A stretch of 64,000 bases of DNA, from the NCBI RefSeq assembly GCF_000226095.1, contig NC_016476.1, positions 1,488,001-1,552,000 on the forward strand, given 5' to 3'. Shown in pieces: positions 1 to 10,099 of this stretch. This DNA is from Thermothelomyces thermophilus ATCC 42464. Lineage: Eukaryota > Ascomycota > Sordariomycetes > Sordariales > Chaetomiaceae. The notes beneath the pieces were generated by a model. It was not told the DNA's origin and did no database searches. It saw only the letters and a list, made by a program, of their open reading frames with translations. The translations under genes and the position numbers were made by a program. Numbering within the stretch: the first letter of the stretch is position 1; each line of letters begins with the position of its first letter.

Positions 1-2469
1 GCCTACAACCGGCGTGTCTGAACCGGTTGAGTACCGTCATATTCGAAGCGCCTGGGGCTGTGGGTTCTGCGGGGCGGGCTTTGATTCTCGAACCGACTAC
101 TTAGAGCATGTCGGCCAACACTACGACGAAGGAAAAGAAATGGCCGCTGACTGGCAGCATACTCGTGTCATTGAGGGGTTGCTTCGTCAACCCAAAATCG
201 CCCCAGAATGGCTGGCCTTGGTCACCAAGGAGGAACGTGCACGCGGCGCGAAGCTGCGGTTTCTCTGGGACCCTCACACGACTGGTCGGTCGACGGACGA
301 AAGCGGGCCACAATGTCTGCAAGACATGCTGGAATTCTTCGCTACGGGGACGAGGGGAGCAAATGAGGTTACCGTGGTCGCTTTCAGCAGTGCTCACGTC
401 AGGCTTGAGGATAATGTCAGCGATCTGATCAGTAGACTCTTCCTCCGGGACCCGAGGGCAAAGTCGACCGAGACGAGCCCTGATCGCATTCGATTTTCCC
501 CAGAACTGCAACCAAGCACTCCGGGAATGGAGGACGATGTGATATCCCCGATGTCTCCGCTGCCCGCACCCTTGCGGTCACCTACGGCTCCTCCCCAAGT
601 TCCGGGTCCAGTGCCTCCTCCGACTGGGTTGAGGCCGCAGGCCCCATCCATTTTTCCGCTGCCTTTCCGTTTGGCGGAAACCCTCAACTCCTCTAAACTA
701 AGCGTCCTCCGGCACATTGAGAGCTCCCGGTGTCTTGGACCATCCAGCGAAGCTACATCAGTCGGGTCGCTGGAGCGACAGGCACTCGATATGCTCCCTT
801 TCCAGCCTTCTCGCGATACTCCGCCCATCTCGACTCAAGGAACGTCAGAGTCACGGCCCCGCCATCTGCAGAGCACCGAGGAGATATCTTGGGCTAGTGA
901 CAAGAGAAAGGCGATCATAGCGGCAGCCTCACTGAAGCCACATACCAGCTCAAGCACTCTCTCCACCCACACCAGGGATAGCTCTCTTGGGTTTGGCGAC
1001 AGCACGAGTGAAGTTTTGTCTGATGATAGCCTTTCCGAGCCGGATTATTGGGTAGAGCCTGGTGGGTTGCCCACGGCTACTAAGAGGTGGAGGAGCACGT
1101 TCCAGCAAACCGTGGACCGCGGCATGGCACGTCTCTGGGTCCGGTATAACAAGCATTGGGAGGCTCTGGTAAGGCGGTGCGTTGGTGAGACAAGTACTGA
1201 CACAGCGCATTCCCTGGAGACTTCGAGACGGATGCGCAAAGCTACCGCTTCACGCCATGCGCTGAGCAAAGGGTTTCGTACGAATAGGCTGATGAGCCAG
1301 GAGGAGGAGGAGGGGGAAGACGATGAAAACGACGGCTCCCGACCGGCATCGTCCCTGTCCAAGCGCAGCTCAGGAACCGCAAAGAGGTTTGCGTGTCCCT
1401 TCAGGAAGCACAACCCGCTCATTTACAACATCCACGATCATGAGGTCTGCGCCATTAGGTCGTGGTCAACGATTTCCAGGTTGAAGTACGTGCCAACGGT
1501 GCAACGGCAGACAGAACCTAGGGCTAACTCCACGGGCAGGGAGCACCTCTACCGCAGGCACTACAAAGCCCATTGCCAAAGATGCAAGCAAACCTTCAGC
1601 GATGCCAGGAGGCTCGCTGAACATGAAATGTCGGTCGTAGCTTGTGAGGTCTTGGACGTGGCCCCTCCTAGCGATATCACCGCGGACCAAGAGAAGCAGC
1701 TTAAATCGAGAAAACACACCGCGCGGCGGCAAACGGACGAGGAGAAGTGGAGAGACATATACCGGCTTCTCTTTCCAAAGGAAGAGATTCCATCACCATG
1801 TAAGCGGCCCAACCATGGTGTCTTAGACCATGGAGTTAGGGAATGATTGCTAAGACAAGGCCAGATCCCGAGGCTGCCGATGACATGGCACCCGCCAACT
1901 CCGAATCCCATGTCAATCTCCAATTTCATCATTTTCTGCTAAGTGAAATGCCAGCTTTGTTCACCAGGACCGCCGAGGAACACGCCGGAAGGCCGCTTCA
2001 AGCTCAGGAAGGTCTGACGATGGAGGCCATTCCGGGCATCATCGAAGATGCTCTACGAAAAGCGTTCCGGGCATGGGAAGCTAGAGGTAGCGATTTGCCG
2101 ACGCGGGAGGCTTCGGTCGCATCAATGAGCTTCCTGCCTGAGACGCCGGCCTCACTCGCTTACAACTTTAACCAATCGACGCGAACTCAGCAAGACGCAC
2201 AGCCCCAAGCGATGGAACACGGCTATTCGCAAAGCCATTATGGCAACGCGAACTTTGCCGTCCGGGCTTCACAAACAACCACCAACCCCGACGACTCAGG
2301 GTTTGCCGACGGCAGCCTCTTCATGTCCGGGCCGCCAGTCAACTTCAACACTTTCGCCCCGGAATATGGAAGGGCTGCTTGGGATTCTGACTTTGGCCTG
2401 CTGGGAGTGGGCTCGTATGGGACCGATGTGAATCACGGAACTCACTTCCAAGGTTTTCAGGACAGTTAG
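1..2469 (+). CDS. C2H2 zinc-finger domain protein, 5' end cut off by window edge
   Basis: A fungal C2H2-type protein, probably nuclear and DNA-binding; target unknown. The frame is open to base 2 and no ATG is seen, so the start lies outside the window. I model three exons: 1-1485, 1540-1799 and 1865-2469, giving about 782 residues plus stop. Intron 1 (1486-1539, 54 bp) starts GTACGT, has a GGGCTAAC branch site and ends GGCAG. It is a multiple of three without a stop, so a plain translation wrongly keeps it. Removing it joins ISRLK to EHLYRRHYKAHC, a well-known fungal stretch. Intron 2 (1800-1864, 65 bp) starts GTAAGC and ends CCAG, and joins IPSP to YPEA in frame. The first finger near the visible start fits C-x2-C-x12-H-x3-H (CGFC ... 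HVGQH). A second Cys/His-rich block follows (FACPFRKH ... CQRCKQTF). The middle is Ser/Pro-rich. Family is fairly sure, function is not. Confidence 0.85.
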
Positions 2470-3075
2470 TGCTCACGGCTTCCTCCCTTTTTTTTTATTG
2501 GAATCTCATCATGCTCCTCTTCTAGCAAGCTAGCCGTTCATAGCTTGTGTGGTTCGTGGTGCCTATCCCAGCACGAGGAAGTACTATAGGTCGAGGAGCG
2601 CATTGTCAAAATTCTCAAGCGCCAAATGGGGTCCGCGTCCCGCGTAACACCCCTTCCCTCCCCGCGCGCGGCTTGGCTGTTATCGGGGACATCCCGGGTT
2701 ATTTGGACCTGAAAAGGCAGATAGCAGGTCTGATCTAGCCAGACTCCACCACACTTGTTGCATCTTGGCCTCTACAGCTGTTGGCGAATACTATAATGAG
2801 ATCTCTCTTGCAGCCATGTGCTAACAACTATACGATATTGTATCTTCCACGACGTGAGAGAAACGGCGAGTCAACAATTACCAAACGCCGCTGGTCAAGG
2901 AAACGAAACAACACAATCTGGGAGGTCTACTGATATGTCCCTGTGCCGAGAAGCCGGCTGGGTTCGAGAAGATTTCGAAAAGGACCCATCTCTCTCTCTC
3001 TCGCAACCTAAGTCCACCTTTGTCTGCCGACCTCTCCTCCTTTTGGCCCCAGGGACAGCCATCGCACGCACGCCT
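2470..3075. other. Intergenic region, convergent 3' ends
   Basis: It lies between the stop of the C2H2 gene and the stop of the DUF1996 gene on the other strand. It holds a T-run just after the C2H2 stop (about 2488-2497) and a short CT repeat (about 2989-3002). I see no convincing gene. It should contain both 3' untranslated regions. Confidence 0.6.
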
Positions 3076-3276
3076 TTACATCTCCATACCCGGGAGCTTG
3101 TCGAGCCCTATATTCACGCGTCAGCACGCGACTGCTCTGGGAGGTTTGCGGGAAACAATCACGAAATCAGGAACGACGAAGGCCCGTGGCCGAGAAGAAG
3201 CTGTCAGGGGAAGGTAGGGTAGAGAGAAGAAGAAGAAGAAGACGATGATGATGATGATGATGATGAAGAGGAGGAA

Positions 3277-3308
<32 letters not shown>

Positions 3309-4719
3309 AGAGGAAGAAGAGGAAGAAAAGAGAAGACACGAATCAAGCAAGGGGAGGGGAAGATACGTACAGACGTCGTAGTTCTCTTTGGCGGCCTGCT
3401 TGACGGTGCAGGCCTTGGCCGACTCGATGGTCTGGGTCTTGAGGTCGGCGCAGCGGGCGCCGAAGCAGCCAGCCGTGTCCATGGCGCGCTGGAGCGAGTC
3501 GCCCTGCCAGCCGAAGACGTAGTCGCCGTGCTGGCCCAGGCCGGTGGGGTCGCCGGTGCTGAGGACGAAGGGCTGGGACCCGTCCTGGGGCCACTCGTTC
3601 TGGTTGTTGAACCCGGTCGTGTCCCAGACGACCTCGTACATGAGCTGCGGGATGCGCACCGGGTGCGTCGACGGGCAGTTGCCGCCGATCGAGAGGAAGT
3701 TCTCGGGACCCGTCGTCGGGTATGCCACGTGGTCCTGGTGGTTGGGCGTGTCGAGGTTCTTGCCGTCCCAGCAGCTGTGGTCGTCATCAATTCATGTCAG
3801 CAATTCTTTCTTTTTCTTTTCTTTCCTTTTTTTTTTTGCTATACAGGGCTCTGGGAGAAGAAGAAAAAACATACGTAGGGAAGAGGACGTTGCTGCGGAT
3901 GCCACCTGGGCAGGGCTTGTTCGGGAGCGCCTCGCTGTCGACGCTGTCGTCCATGCAAGGGGCACCGATGTCGCCACCGAAGTTGGGTCCGGTGTAGCAG
4001 CGGTAGCAGTTCTGCCGCTTCAGCTTGGTGTCGGGGCGCGAGCGCATGTTGGGGTCGCCAACGAGCATGCGGAAGCCCTGTTCTCTGCTTGTTAACATCA
4101 TGTGTGAAGGTACGCGTGATGATAATGTTTTTGGGGGAGAAGCAAGACGGGAGAAGTGTAATTAGGGAATGTGCTAACCGGCTTGAAGGCTGTGACCCGG
4201 CCCGGCTGCTGCGAGACGTAATAGACGAGGATACCGCCATCAGTCTGGGTGCTGAATACGTCGCCGAATTGGTAGCTGCGAGGAGGGGCAGGTCAGCATG
4301 CCATCACCATTTCCGTGCTATCAGAAGAACGAGAGAGAGAGAGAGAGAGAGAGAGGACAGGCCGGAACATACGCAGCGCCGCCCTGGGGAACCCGCTTGT
4401 AGCTCCCGTTGCGAGCTTTGAAGTAGAGGTTGGCGGTCCAGTAGTTGGAGAAGTCCTCAGAGAATTGGCAAGTCGTGCACGACGCGTGGGCCGAGACGTC
4501 GTCGGTGGGCATGGTGACGTTGAAGGCGTTGCCGCCGACGATCTGGTGGATGTGCGGCGAGGGCACCTGGCCCGGGTTGACCAGAGGGTCGATCCGGTCG
4601 ATCACTACCTGGGAGCAGCCGAACCGCAGCATGGTCATTTGGCCGATGCCGCCGAACTGGGGCGCCGCCTCTGCCACCGCCGAGAGGGCGAGGAAAGCAG
4701 ACTTTGCTGTCCACTTCAT
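3076..4719 (-). CDS. Secreted DUF1996-domain protein, five exons
   Basis: Predicted 360-residue secreted protein of the DUF1996 family, a fungal extracellular/cell-surface family of unsettled function, sometimes fused to WSC domains (none here). Exons on the minus strand: 4719-4373, 4275-4179, 4077-3875, 3774-3371 and 3107-3076; all phases agree. Introns start GTATGT, GTTAGC, GTATGT and GTACGT, and all end in AG. The N-terminus MKWTAKSAFLALSAVAEAAP is a signal peptide. The next stretch (FGCSQVVIDRIDPLVNPGQ, then HIHQIVGGNAFN) is diagnostic of DUF1996. Later landmarks are GFRMLVGDPN, NFGGDIGAPC, CWDGKNLDTPNHQDHVAYP and CFGARCADLKTQT. The tiny last exon encodes the family-like ending WLDKLPGMEM; its acceptor follows a GCTGAC branch site by about 11 nt. 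Intron 4 is unusually long (263 bp) because it contains a purine/pyrimidine microsatellite, where a naive translation reads a false poly-serine tail. Confidence 0.88.
3221..3336. repeat. GAA/GAT/GAGGAA microsatellite inside intron 4 of the DUF1996 gene
   Basis: About 115 bp of imperfect GAA, GAT and GAGGAA repeats on the plus strand, so the transcript strand is pyrimidine-rich. It sits upstream of the last exon's branch site and acceptor and explains the length of this intron. Confidence 0.9.
4331..4355. repeat. (GA)n dinucleotide repeat in intron 1 of the DUF1996 gene
   Basis: About 12 uninterrupted GA units, placed between the donor at 4372 and the acceptor at 4276. Confidence 0.9.
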
Positions 4720-4889
4720 GCTGGGCTAAGTCGAGTGCGCGTATTAACGGTCAGGAGAACGGGAAGGTTGGGTTGGTCAGTCAAATTGGGATTCTCGAGC
4801 GCGACACCAGCAAGAGAAGAAGCAAAAAGAGCACGGAGCAGTTAGCGAGAAAGTCATGGCTCCGGCCGCGGGCGTGGCCTCGTCTTCTT

Positions 4890-4897
4890 CTTATATG
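4890..4897 (-). promoter_or_regulatory. TATA-like element of the DUF1996 gene
   Basis: Read on the minus strand the bases are CATATAAG, about 170 bp upstream of the start codon at 4719. Position and sequence fit a TATA box, but no expression evidence exists here. Confidence 0.35.
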
Positions 4898-5236
4898 AAC
4901 GCAGAGGGCAACCACGGAGTGCCACTCAGTCGGGCCCCCCGGGAGAGGTGTACGTTCGTTCCAGGCTCATGCGCCAACTGCCGTCGGGGCCGGCTAAGGG
5001 CAAGTGCCGTGTTCTCATGGCGTCTTTTGTGGGTTGTATATGGCCCAATATCTACGTGGATATTGTTTCTATAAGTTGCGACCTATCGGAGTGTCCCGTT
5101 GCTGCGGTGGCCTTGATTGGGATTCTGGTGGGGGTAAATACCACTTCAATAGACGCCGGGGACCGAATGAAGGCGGAACTGGGCGGCCACGACGGCAGGT
5201 TCCCAGTCGGGGAATAAACGCCCTCCAGCGCGACTT

Positions 5237-5266
5237 CCCCCCCCCCCCCCCCCGGGGGGGGGGGGG
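5237..5266. repeat. C17-G13 perfect palindromic homopolymer junction
   Basis: Seventeen C (5237-5253) are followed directly by thirteen G (5254-5266). The strand can fold into a 13-bp hairpin with almost no loop, and each half can form a G-quadruplex or i-motif. A sequencing or assembly artefact is possible at such a site. Confidence 0.85.
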
Positions 5267-5760
5267 AGGGTCACCTCGCCCAGGTTGTAAACACGGCAAA
5301 TTTGTGATAGGACGGGGACAGCAAAACAAGCACCCACGGTTGAATGGCGGAGGGGGCCGTGAACAAGTTGCCGCATCTGGAAAAGCCAAGAGTAACACAA
5401 CCCGGGTATTTGAAGGCATGTAATTAATATGCGCCGAACCCATCCCAGGTTGGCATCTCCAATCACATATTAACGGCTTTCATGGAAGCCTTTCTACGGG
5501 TCCGACGGGATAGTCTGGCTTCTAATGAAGCAGACCTGGTTCTCGAATGCCACCAGACTTCTATGATCCCTACGGCCTCGTGGTCAGTTAGCATAGAGTT
5601 TGCGCGGTGGAACGGTATCACATGCCTTCGCCCAGGGGTATGTCGGACCGGGAGAGATTGCGTACCACGGCAGAGTGACAGCGGGCGTGAGATAGATGGA
5701 CGGAAGCATTGAGAAAGTCGGAATGGGCGATATACCGGGGGCGAAGTGTTTGTGGTCGGT

Positions 5761-5775
5761 GGGGGGGGGGGGGGG
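5761..5775. repeat. G15 homopolymer
   Basis: Fifteen consecutive G in intergenic DNA about 500 bp from the C17-G13 junction. A C16 run occurs at 41835-41850 in another intergenic region. Confidence 0.85.
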
Positions 5776-7554
5776 CTCTGAAAAAGGCGGGCGAAAGGAA
5801 CGCACCAATGGGTTGGGGGTATTACCGTCATGGCAATTAACATCCTTGCCTATCCCAGGATGCTAACTACTTGCCGTAGGGACAAATTATGGTCGGGCAG
5901 CACGGGCGGTCTTCTCACTGCAGCTCTCTCCCGAGAAGATGGCAGATCTTGGTATGAGCCTTGGTCTCTGCTTGCGCTCTTTTACAGGAGGTATATCTGT
6001 GGCCCGAAGGAGATAACCGTAATTCTGTGAAAACCTTTCTCCTTGAAACATGCCGACGATTTCAGCAACCGGAATTTCTTTCGTTCCCCCCACGCCTCCT
6101 TGTCCGACCTAGGCATAGGGAAGGGTGCTCCATGGACGTATCCGCCAAAATTGTTACCCACGGAAAATCACGTTCTCGAGAAATATAAGTAATTACGCGA
6201 AGCCAGCCAATGTTTCGCTGCGTACGAAACTGAGCACGCAGTCTAGAGAGTTGGGCGTGTTCAAGACGGCGGAATCAACTCCCTACAGTCCGCAGTCCTT
6301 CTGTGTATAATTATATCGCGCTGCGCCCGACACTTAATTAACTGCTATCTCGGCTCTTCTACTCCTGAAACATAGAGAGAGTTCCATTCTAGTGCCTGTT
6401 CATACTTTTCAGCTGAAATAGTGGAATACCTATTCTTCTTGATATCCGATGGCATGGGTGATCGCCTCTGCCTACCTAGGTACCCAAATACATTATTAGG
6501 CTAGCAAAATAGACACACAAGAAGCTTCTACTTGCTCGTCTCCTGACTAAAGAAAAGGGCAGGGAACGGTACATGATAGCCAGCTCAATGACGGTGAAAC
6601 AGAGGAAGGACGCTTTCATACGAGGTCGTTCTTCATATGGCCTAGCATCCGCTTATACCTGCTTCGTGCTCACGTCGTCTCCATTCCGTGACATCGTCCT
6701 AGCAATGGAGATGTTTTGCCACCAAACGGTTCTGTTGTATCTGAATCTTGCCATTAATACGTAGCCCTTTCTCCCCCGCCGCTTCTGTTATGGTAGGCAG
6801 AGCGTCCTGCTATCTGGCCGAGCCCGCTTCGCCACTTAATCTTCCTGTAATTAGTAGACTGCTATTATGAGAGAATTAGACACCAGGTAGAGTGCTATAC
6901 CCAGCTAGCCACCTGATGTAGGGCCTTAACTCCGTTGATTCCTACGTAATTAATACGTCTAGATCTATACGCTTGCAACAACAGTATTACAACACAGCCA
7001 AGTCCTGGCCAGAACAGGGCAACAGCACCAAAGAAAGGGGGGGTCCGATAACACTATTTTAACTCAGGTATTAGGAGTATGGCACCGTGTCGAAAAGCAA
7101 AAGCGACGCCGCAATTGCCCGCCAGCAATTCCACCTTAAGTATGGGTATTCATAAAAGGAAAACTGTACCCCACTTAGAACGCGGAGATCGTCACCAGCG
7201 GAGAAGAATTGCTATTAGGCGCAGCTTCCACGGCCGATGGGGCTCAAGAGCTCGAGAACTCCAGGTCGACAAGATCTTGGTGCTCATGAAGAACAAGGCG
7301 GGTGGTTCAGTGGGAAGGGTACAGGCACGAGTACGGTACTTAAAGGATCTAATACTGCACATTTCAAGAAGTGCTCTGAATTATTACTGCTGCAGTTCCA
7401 CCGGAGGGCCATGTCCCTCCTATTAATTAATAGGACAGATGGGAACAAAACAATGAACAACAAACGACAAGAGAATCCAGATTTCAGAGTATATGAATTA
7501 TCAGTTTCGTTTCCTTCCCCTTCGAAGCGGCAGCCTTCCGACATGGTGCAAGAT

Positions 7555-9735
7555 CTACTTGCGAGGCCAATAGAGGGCATACTTGGCACCCAATATATCT
7601 TCCTGCTGCATTTTGAGCAAGATTGCATCTTGTTTCGATTTGGGCCCCGCGACCGCGGTCTTGGTGTCCACATTTGCACGCAATGCTCTTTTGTTGGGCA
7701 CGATGGGGCCTAAGCCTCGCCGTGGGGGCTCCGCCAGCACCGCCTGCTCAAAGTCGATCACCATCGCCCGCTCCGTCTCTGCGTTCCACAGTATGTTAGC
7801 GTCCCGCATGTCCGTGTGCGCCACTCCGTGCGGGTGGAGCGCCCGCACCGCCCGCATCACCTCCCGCTCGAGCTTCGCCATGTCGGACACTTCCACCTCG
7901 TCCAGGCTGCACCCGCCCCACGACACAAACATCATGTAGACAAGTTGTACGTCGATGTCGTAGTAGTATCTCCGCCCGACCTGCCGAAGATCAACCGCAC
8001 CGAGGAACACCGGCACGCGGTCTCCTTGGAGCGGCCGAAGACGCTCGTAGACCTGGGCCTCGTGCTCTAGCTCCGGTACAAACCTGGCCGTTGTTGCCTT
8101 GCTGACGAAGGTGTACCCGTAGGCAAGCAGCGTAACCTGGAACAGGACCCCCCGTGCACCTTGCTTCCTAAGGGGCACAACCCCGTCATCCAATGTCCGC
8201 CTGAGCTGTTCGCGAAGAAGGCCGAGCCAAGAGGCGTGATCGAGAGGGTGACGGCGATCTCCATCCGCCTTCCGATGGAGAGCAACGTTGGGACACTCCT
8301 CGTCAAGAACATTCCGGCCACCAAACCACGAAGGCAGTTCTGCGTGCAGTACCGACGGTTAGAGGATCTGCTACCACTGGAGGAGGAACCCGCATTGCCG
8401 TTGTTCCCACGTGGACGTCGGGCCGGCGCTCGCTGAGCATTCCTTGGTTGGACCGGTGATGGCGTATCCGGCATCCGCGGTTCGCTTCCTTCTTCGTCAA
8501 ACTCTGGCGACCGATCCCTCTCGGCGGGACCCGGCCTGCAACGAGGCCGGCCTGCGGCCCGGGACCTAGCCGGCCGAAGTAAATATGGGGACCGGTCCAC
8601 GCCTTTATACGTTCTGGGCTGGTATGCTGGCGAAGTGGGTGGTGCGGTTCGCTCAGTCGGCGGGATGGATCGAAGAATCAATTCCCAGTCCACGTTCCAT
8701 GTCTTCAGCTTCTTAATCGCCCTCTGGCGCTTATCCTGCCCGCGTTCTCCGGTCGCGCCCGAGTCGAGAGCTAAAATAGTAAACGCCAGCATCTGGCTGA
8801 CGGCAGTACAACAGAGGAAGTTTTCCCTATGCTCGTCAACCTCGGGTCCGGGTTCGGCCAGGTGGTAGAGGAGCGTTATCGGGTCGGTCCAGTCGATCTT
8901 GAGAAAGACAAAGCCCTGCCCTGTTGTGAGACAGCCATATGTTAGGCCGGCCTGGCTCATATAGTCGAACGTCTGAGTGAGCGCGGCCGCCACCAGCCTG
9001 TCTGCGTGGTACTGGAAGAGCGCCTCTTTGTCCTCCTGAGGGGGGCTCGTAGGCCGGTTGACCACCTCTTCGAAGATATTCATAGCTCGAAGCCCGGAAC
9101 GGAGATGCGGCATCGTGAGCTTGTGAGGGGCCTTTTGCTCTATGATGAAAGCCATCGTGCGTTGGTCCGGGTCCGCGCCATCCCGTCTGTAGGCGCAGAT
9201 CTGATCCGGTCGAAACCGGTTGGCCATGCCGTCCGGTGTCCTTGGTCGTTCCGTAGACTCCCGGTTAGCTTCGCCCAGGGCATTCAAGCGCGTTTCAAAA
9301 GCTATTCCTGCCCCAATGTCGAACTCGGCCCTGATGCTGTCTTTGTCCTGAAGGCGCTGAGAAATCAAGGTCACCGGCTCCGTCACGAGGTCCTGGTACA
9401 CCAATTTCAGAGCCTCTTCATCGCCTATACTCCTCGCTGCGATCACCTTGCCTCGCGTCCTTAGGTAATGCTGACTTCTGAACGCCGCGGTATGCGCCGG
9501 AAACTTGGAGAGTAGTGTCCCGAATATGGTTCTCTGCTCCTCTAGGAAATCATCCCAAGGCTCGAGCCGTGGAGGAATCCGTCTACCGACGGGGCTGGTG
9601 ATCGAGCCTTTGGACGTGAACTTCTCGTTCACTTCGACCTTGAAATTGGCGTAGAGGAGGTTGTGGCAAGCTTCGAGATATTCGGAAAGTGTGGTGTCGC
9701 GTACCTCCTCTCCCACTCGCGCCTTCTCCTCTTCC
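7555..9735 (-). pseudogene. Broken coiled-coil/kinase-like gene, 3' part (central and kinase-like domains)
   Basis: This is the larger part of a gene split by the element at 9736-33084. The coding strand enters at 9735 in frame with the 5' part at 33085-33356 once the element and one CTTCC copy are removed. The central part (DTTLSEYLEACH, then FRPDQICAYRRDG and FIIEQKAPHKL) matches a multi-copy fungal family I know by pattern. The spacing RPDQ ... EQK recalls a PD-(D/E)XK nuclease core, which is inference. A C-terminal kinase-like domain follows, with HTDMRDANILWN as the catalytic loop and DFE in place of DFG. The frame breaks near 8310-8340: after NCLRGLV the continuation (NVLDEECPNVALHRKADGD) is in another frame, so a 1-nt lesion is needed. 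The kinase-like part ends with a stop at 7555. Base composition is normal, not RIP-like. Confidence 0.75.
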
Positions 9736-9988
9736 TGTTACAGCATCTGGCTGTCTGTAGGTCAGATCTGACTAACCCACCAACAGGGATGACAAGCCAG
9801 GGTTAACATGTATTTAGACAGCTTCTCTGAGTGCCTCTGGCACTTAGAACAATCAACGCTTTTATCACCCACTTCTGCAGACCGTAACCTCTGGTCTAGG
9901 AGTGCTGTCTATAGCGCGAATACCGCTGTGGTGTCGTATTTTACAGCCTTTCTAAGCTATACGGATTTATAGCTACTAAGCTATAGTA
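9736..9988 (+). repeat. Element 1 left LTR
   Basis: 253 bp, matched over its full length by 32832-33084. The outer part (about 9736-9900) keeps its CpA/TpG sites, while the inner end is mutated (terminal CA is now TA). Confidence 0.92.
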
Positions 9989-9990
9989 AG

Positions 9991-10015
9991 TGGTACCTAC
10001 TACTAGTTCGAATCC
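9991..10015 (+). other. Primer-binding-site-like sequence of element 1
   Basis: TGGTACC begins 2 nt after the left LTR, and GTTCGAATCC follows at 10006-10015. TGG pairs with a tRNA CCA end and TTCGAAT resembles a T-loop complement, so tRNA priming is likely. RIP changes make the tRNA identity unreadable by eye. Confidence 0.55.
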
Positions 10016-10099
10016 ATAATCTTGTTACTAATTATAGGTATTTGAACGCTATAAGAGACTATTTACCTAGGCAAGTAACTATATTCCTCTACTTAAATA

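Larger units (their letters stand above)
4898..7554. other. Gene-poor stretch with long G/C homopolymers
   Basis: About 2.7 kb between the divergent DUF1996 promoter and the 3' end of the kinase-like pseudogene. Open frames are short, overlap on both strands and show no known motif. Notable are the C17-G13 palindrome at 5237 and the G15 run at 5761. From about 6200 to 7060 the sequence is more AT-rich, but it keeps CpA and TpG and so does not look like RIP-treated DNA. I see no gene I can support. Confidence 0.5.

Noticed and set aside
101-511. Minus-strand open frame opposite the C2H2 gene
   Set aside because: It lies wholly opposite a well-supported exon and has no motif or start context.
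1843-2469. A separate gene starting at ATG 1843 that overlaps the preceding stop by 4 nt
   Set aside because: A GTAAGC...CCAG intron (1800-1864) joins both parts in frame and gives the family-typical IPSPY junction.
3121-3790. Minus-strand frames with poly-Ser or poly-His/Leu tails
   Set aside because: They read through the intron microsatellite of the DUF1996 gene; splice sites explain the region better.
3528-4095. Plus-strand frames opposite the DUF1996 exons
   Set aside because: Shadows of GC-rich coding exons; no domain and no conserved start.
7079-7713. Overlapping plus-strand frames before the kinase-like pseudogene
   Set aside because: No motif; partly antisense to the pseudogene; no splice pattern.
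10000-10020. A tRNA gene at the GTTCGAATCC motif
   Set aside because: No cloverleaf surrounds it; position next to the LTR fits a primer-binding site.
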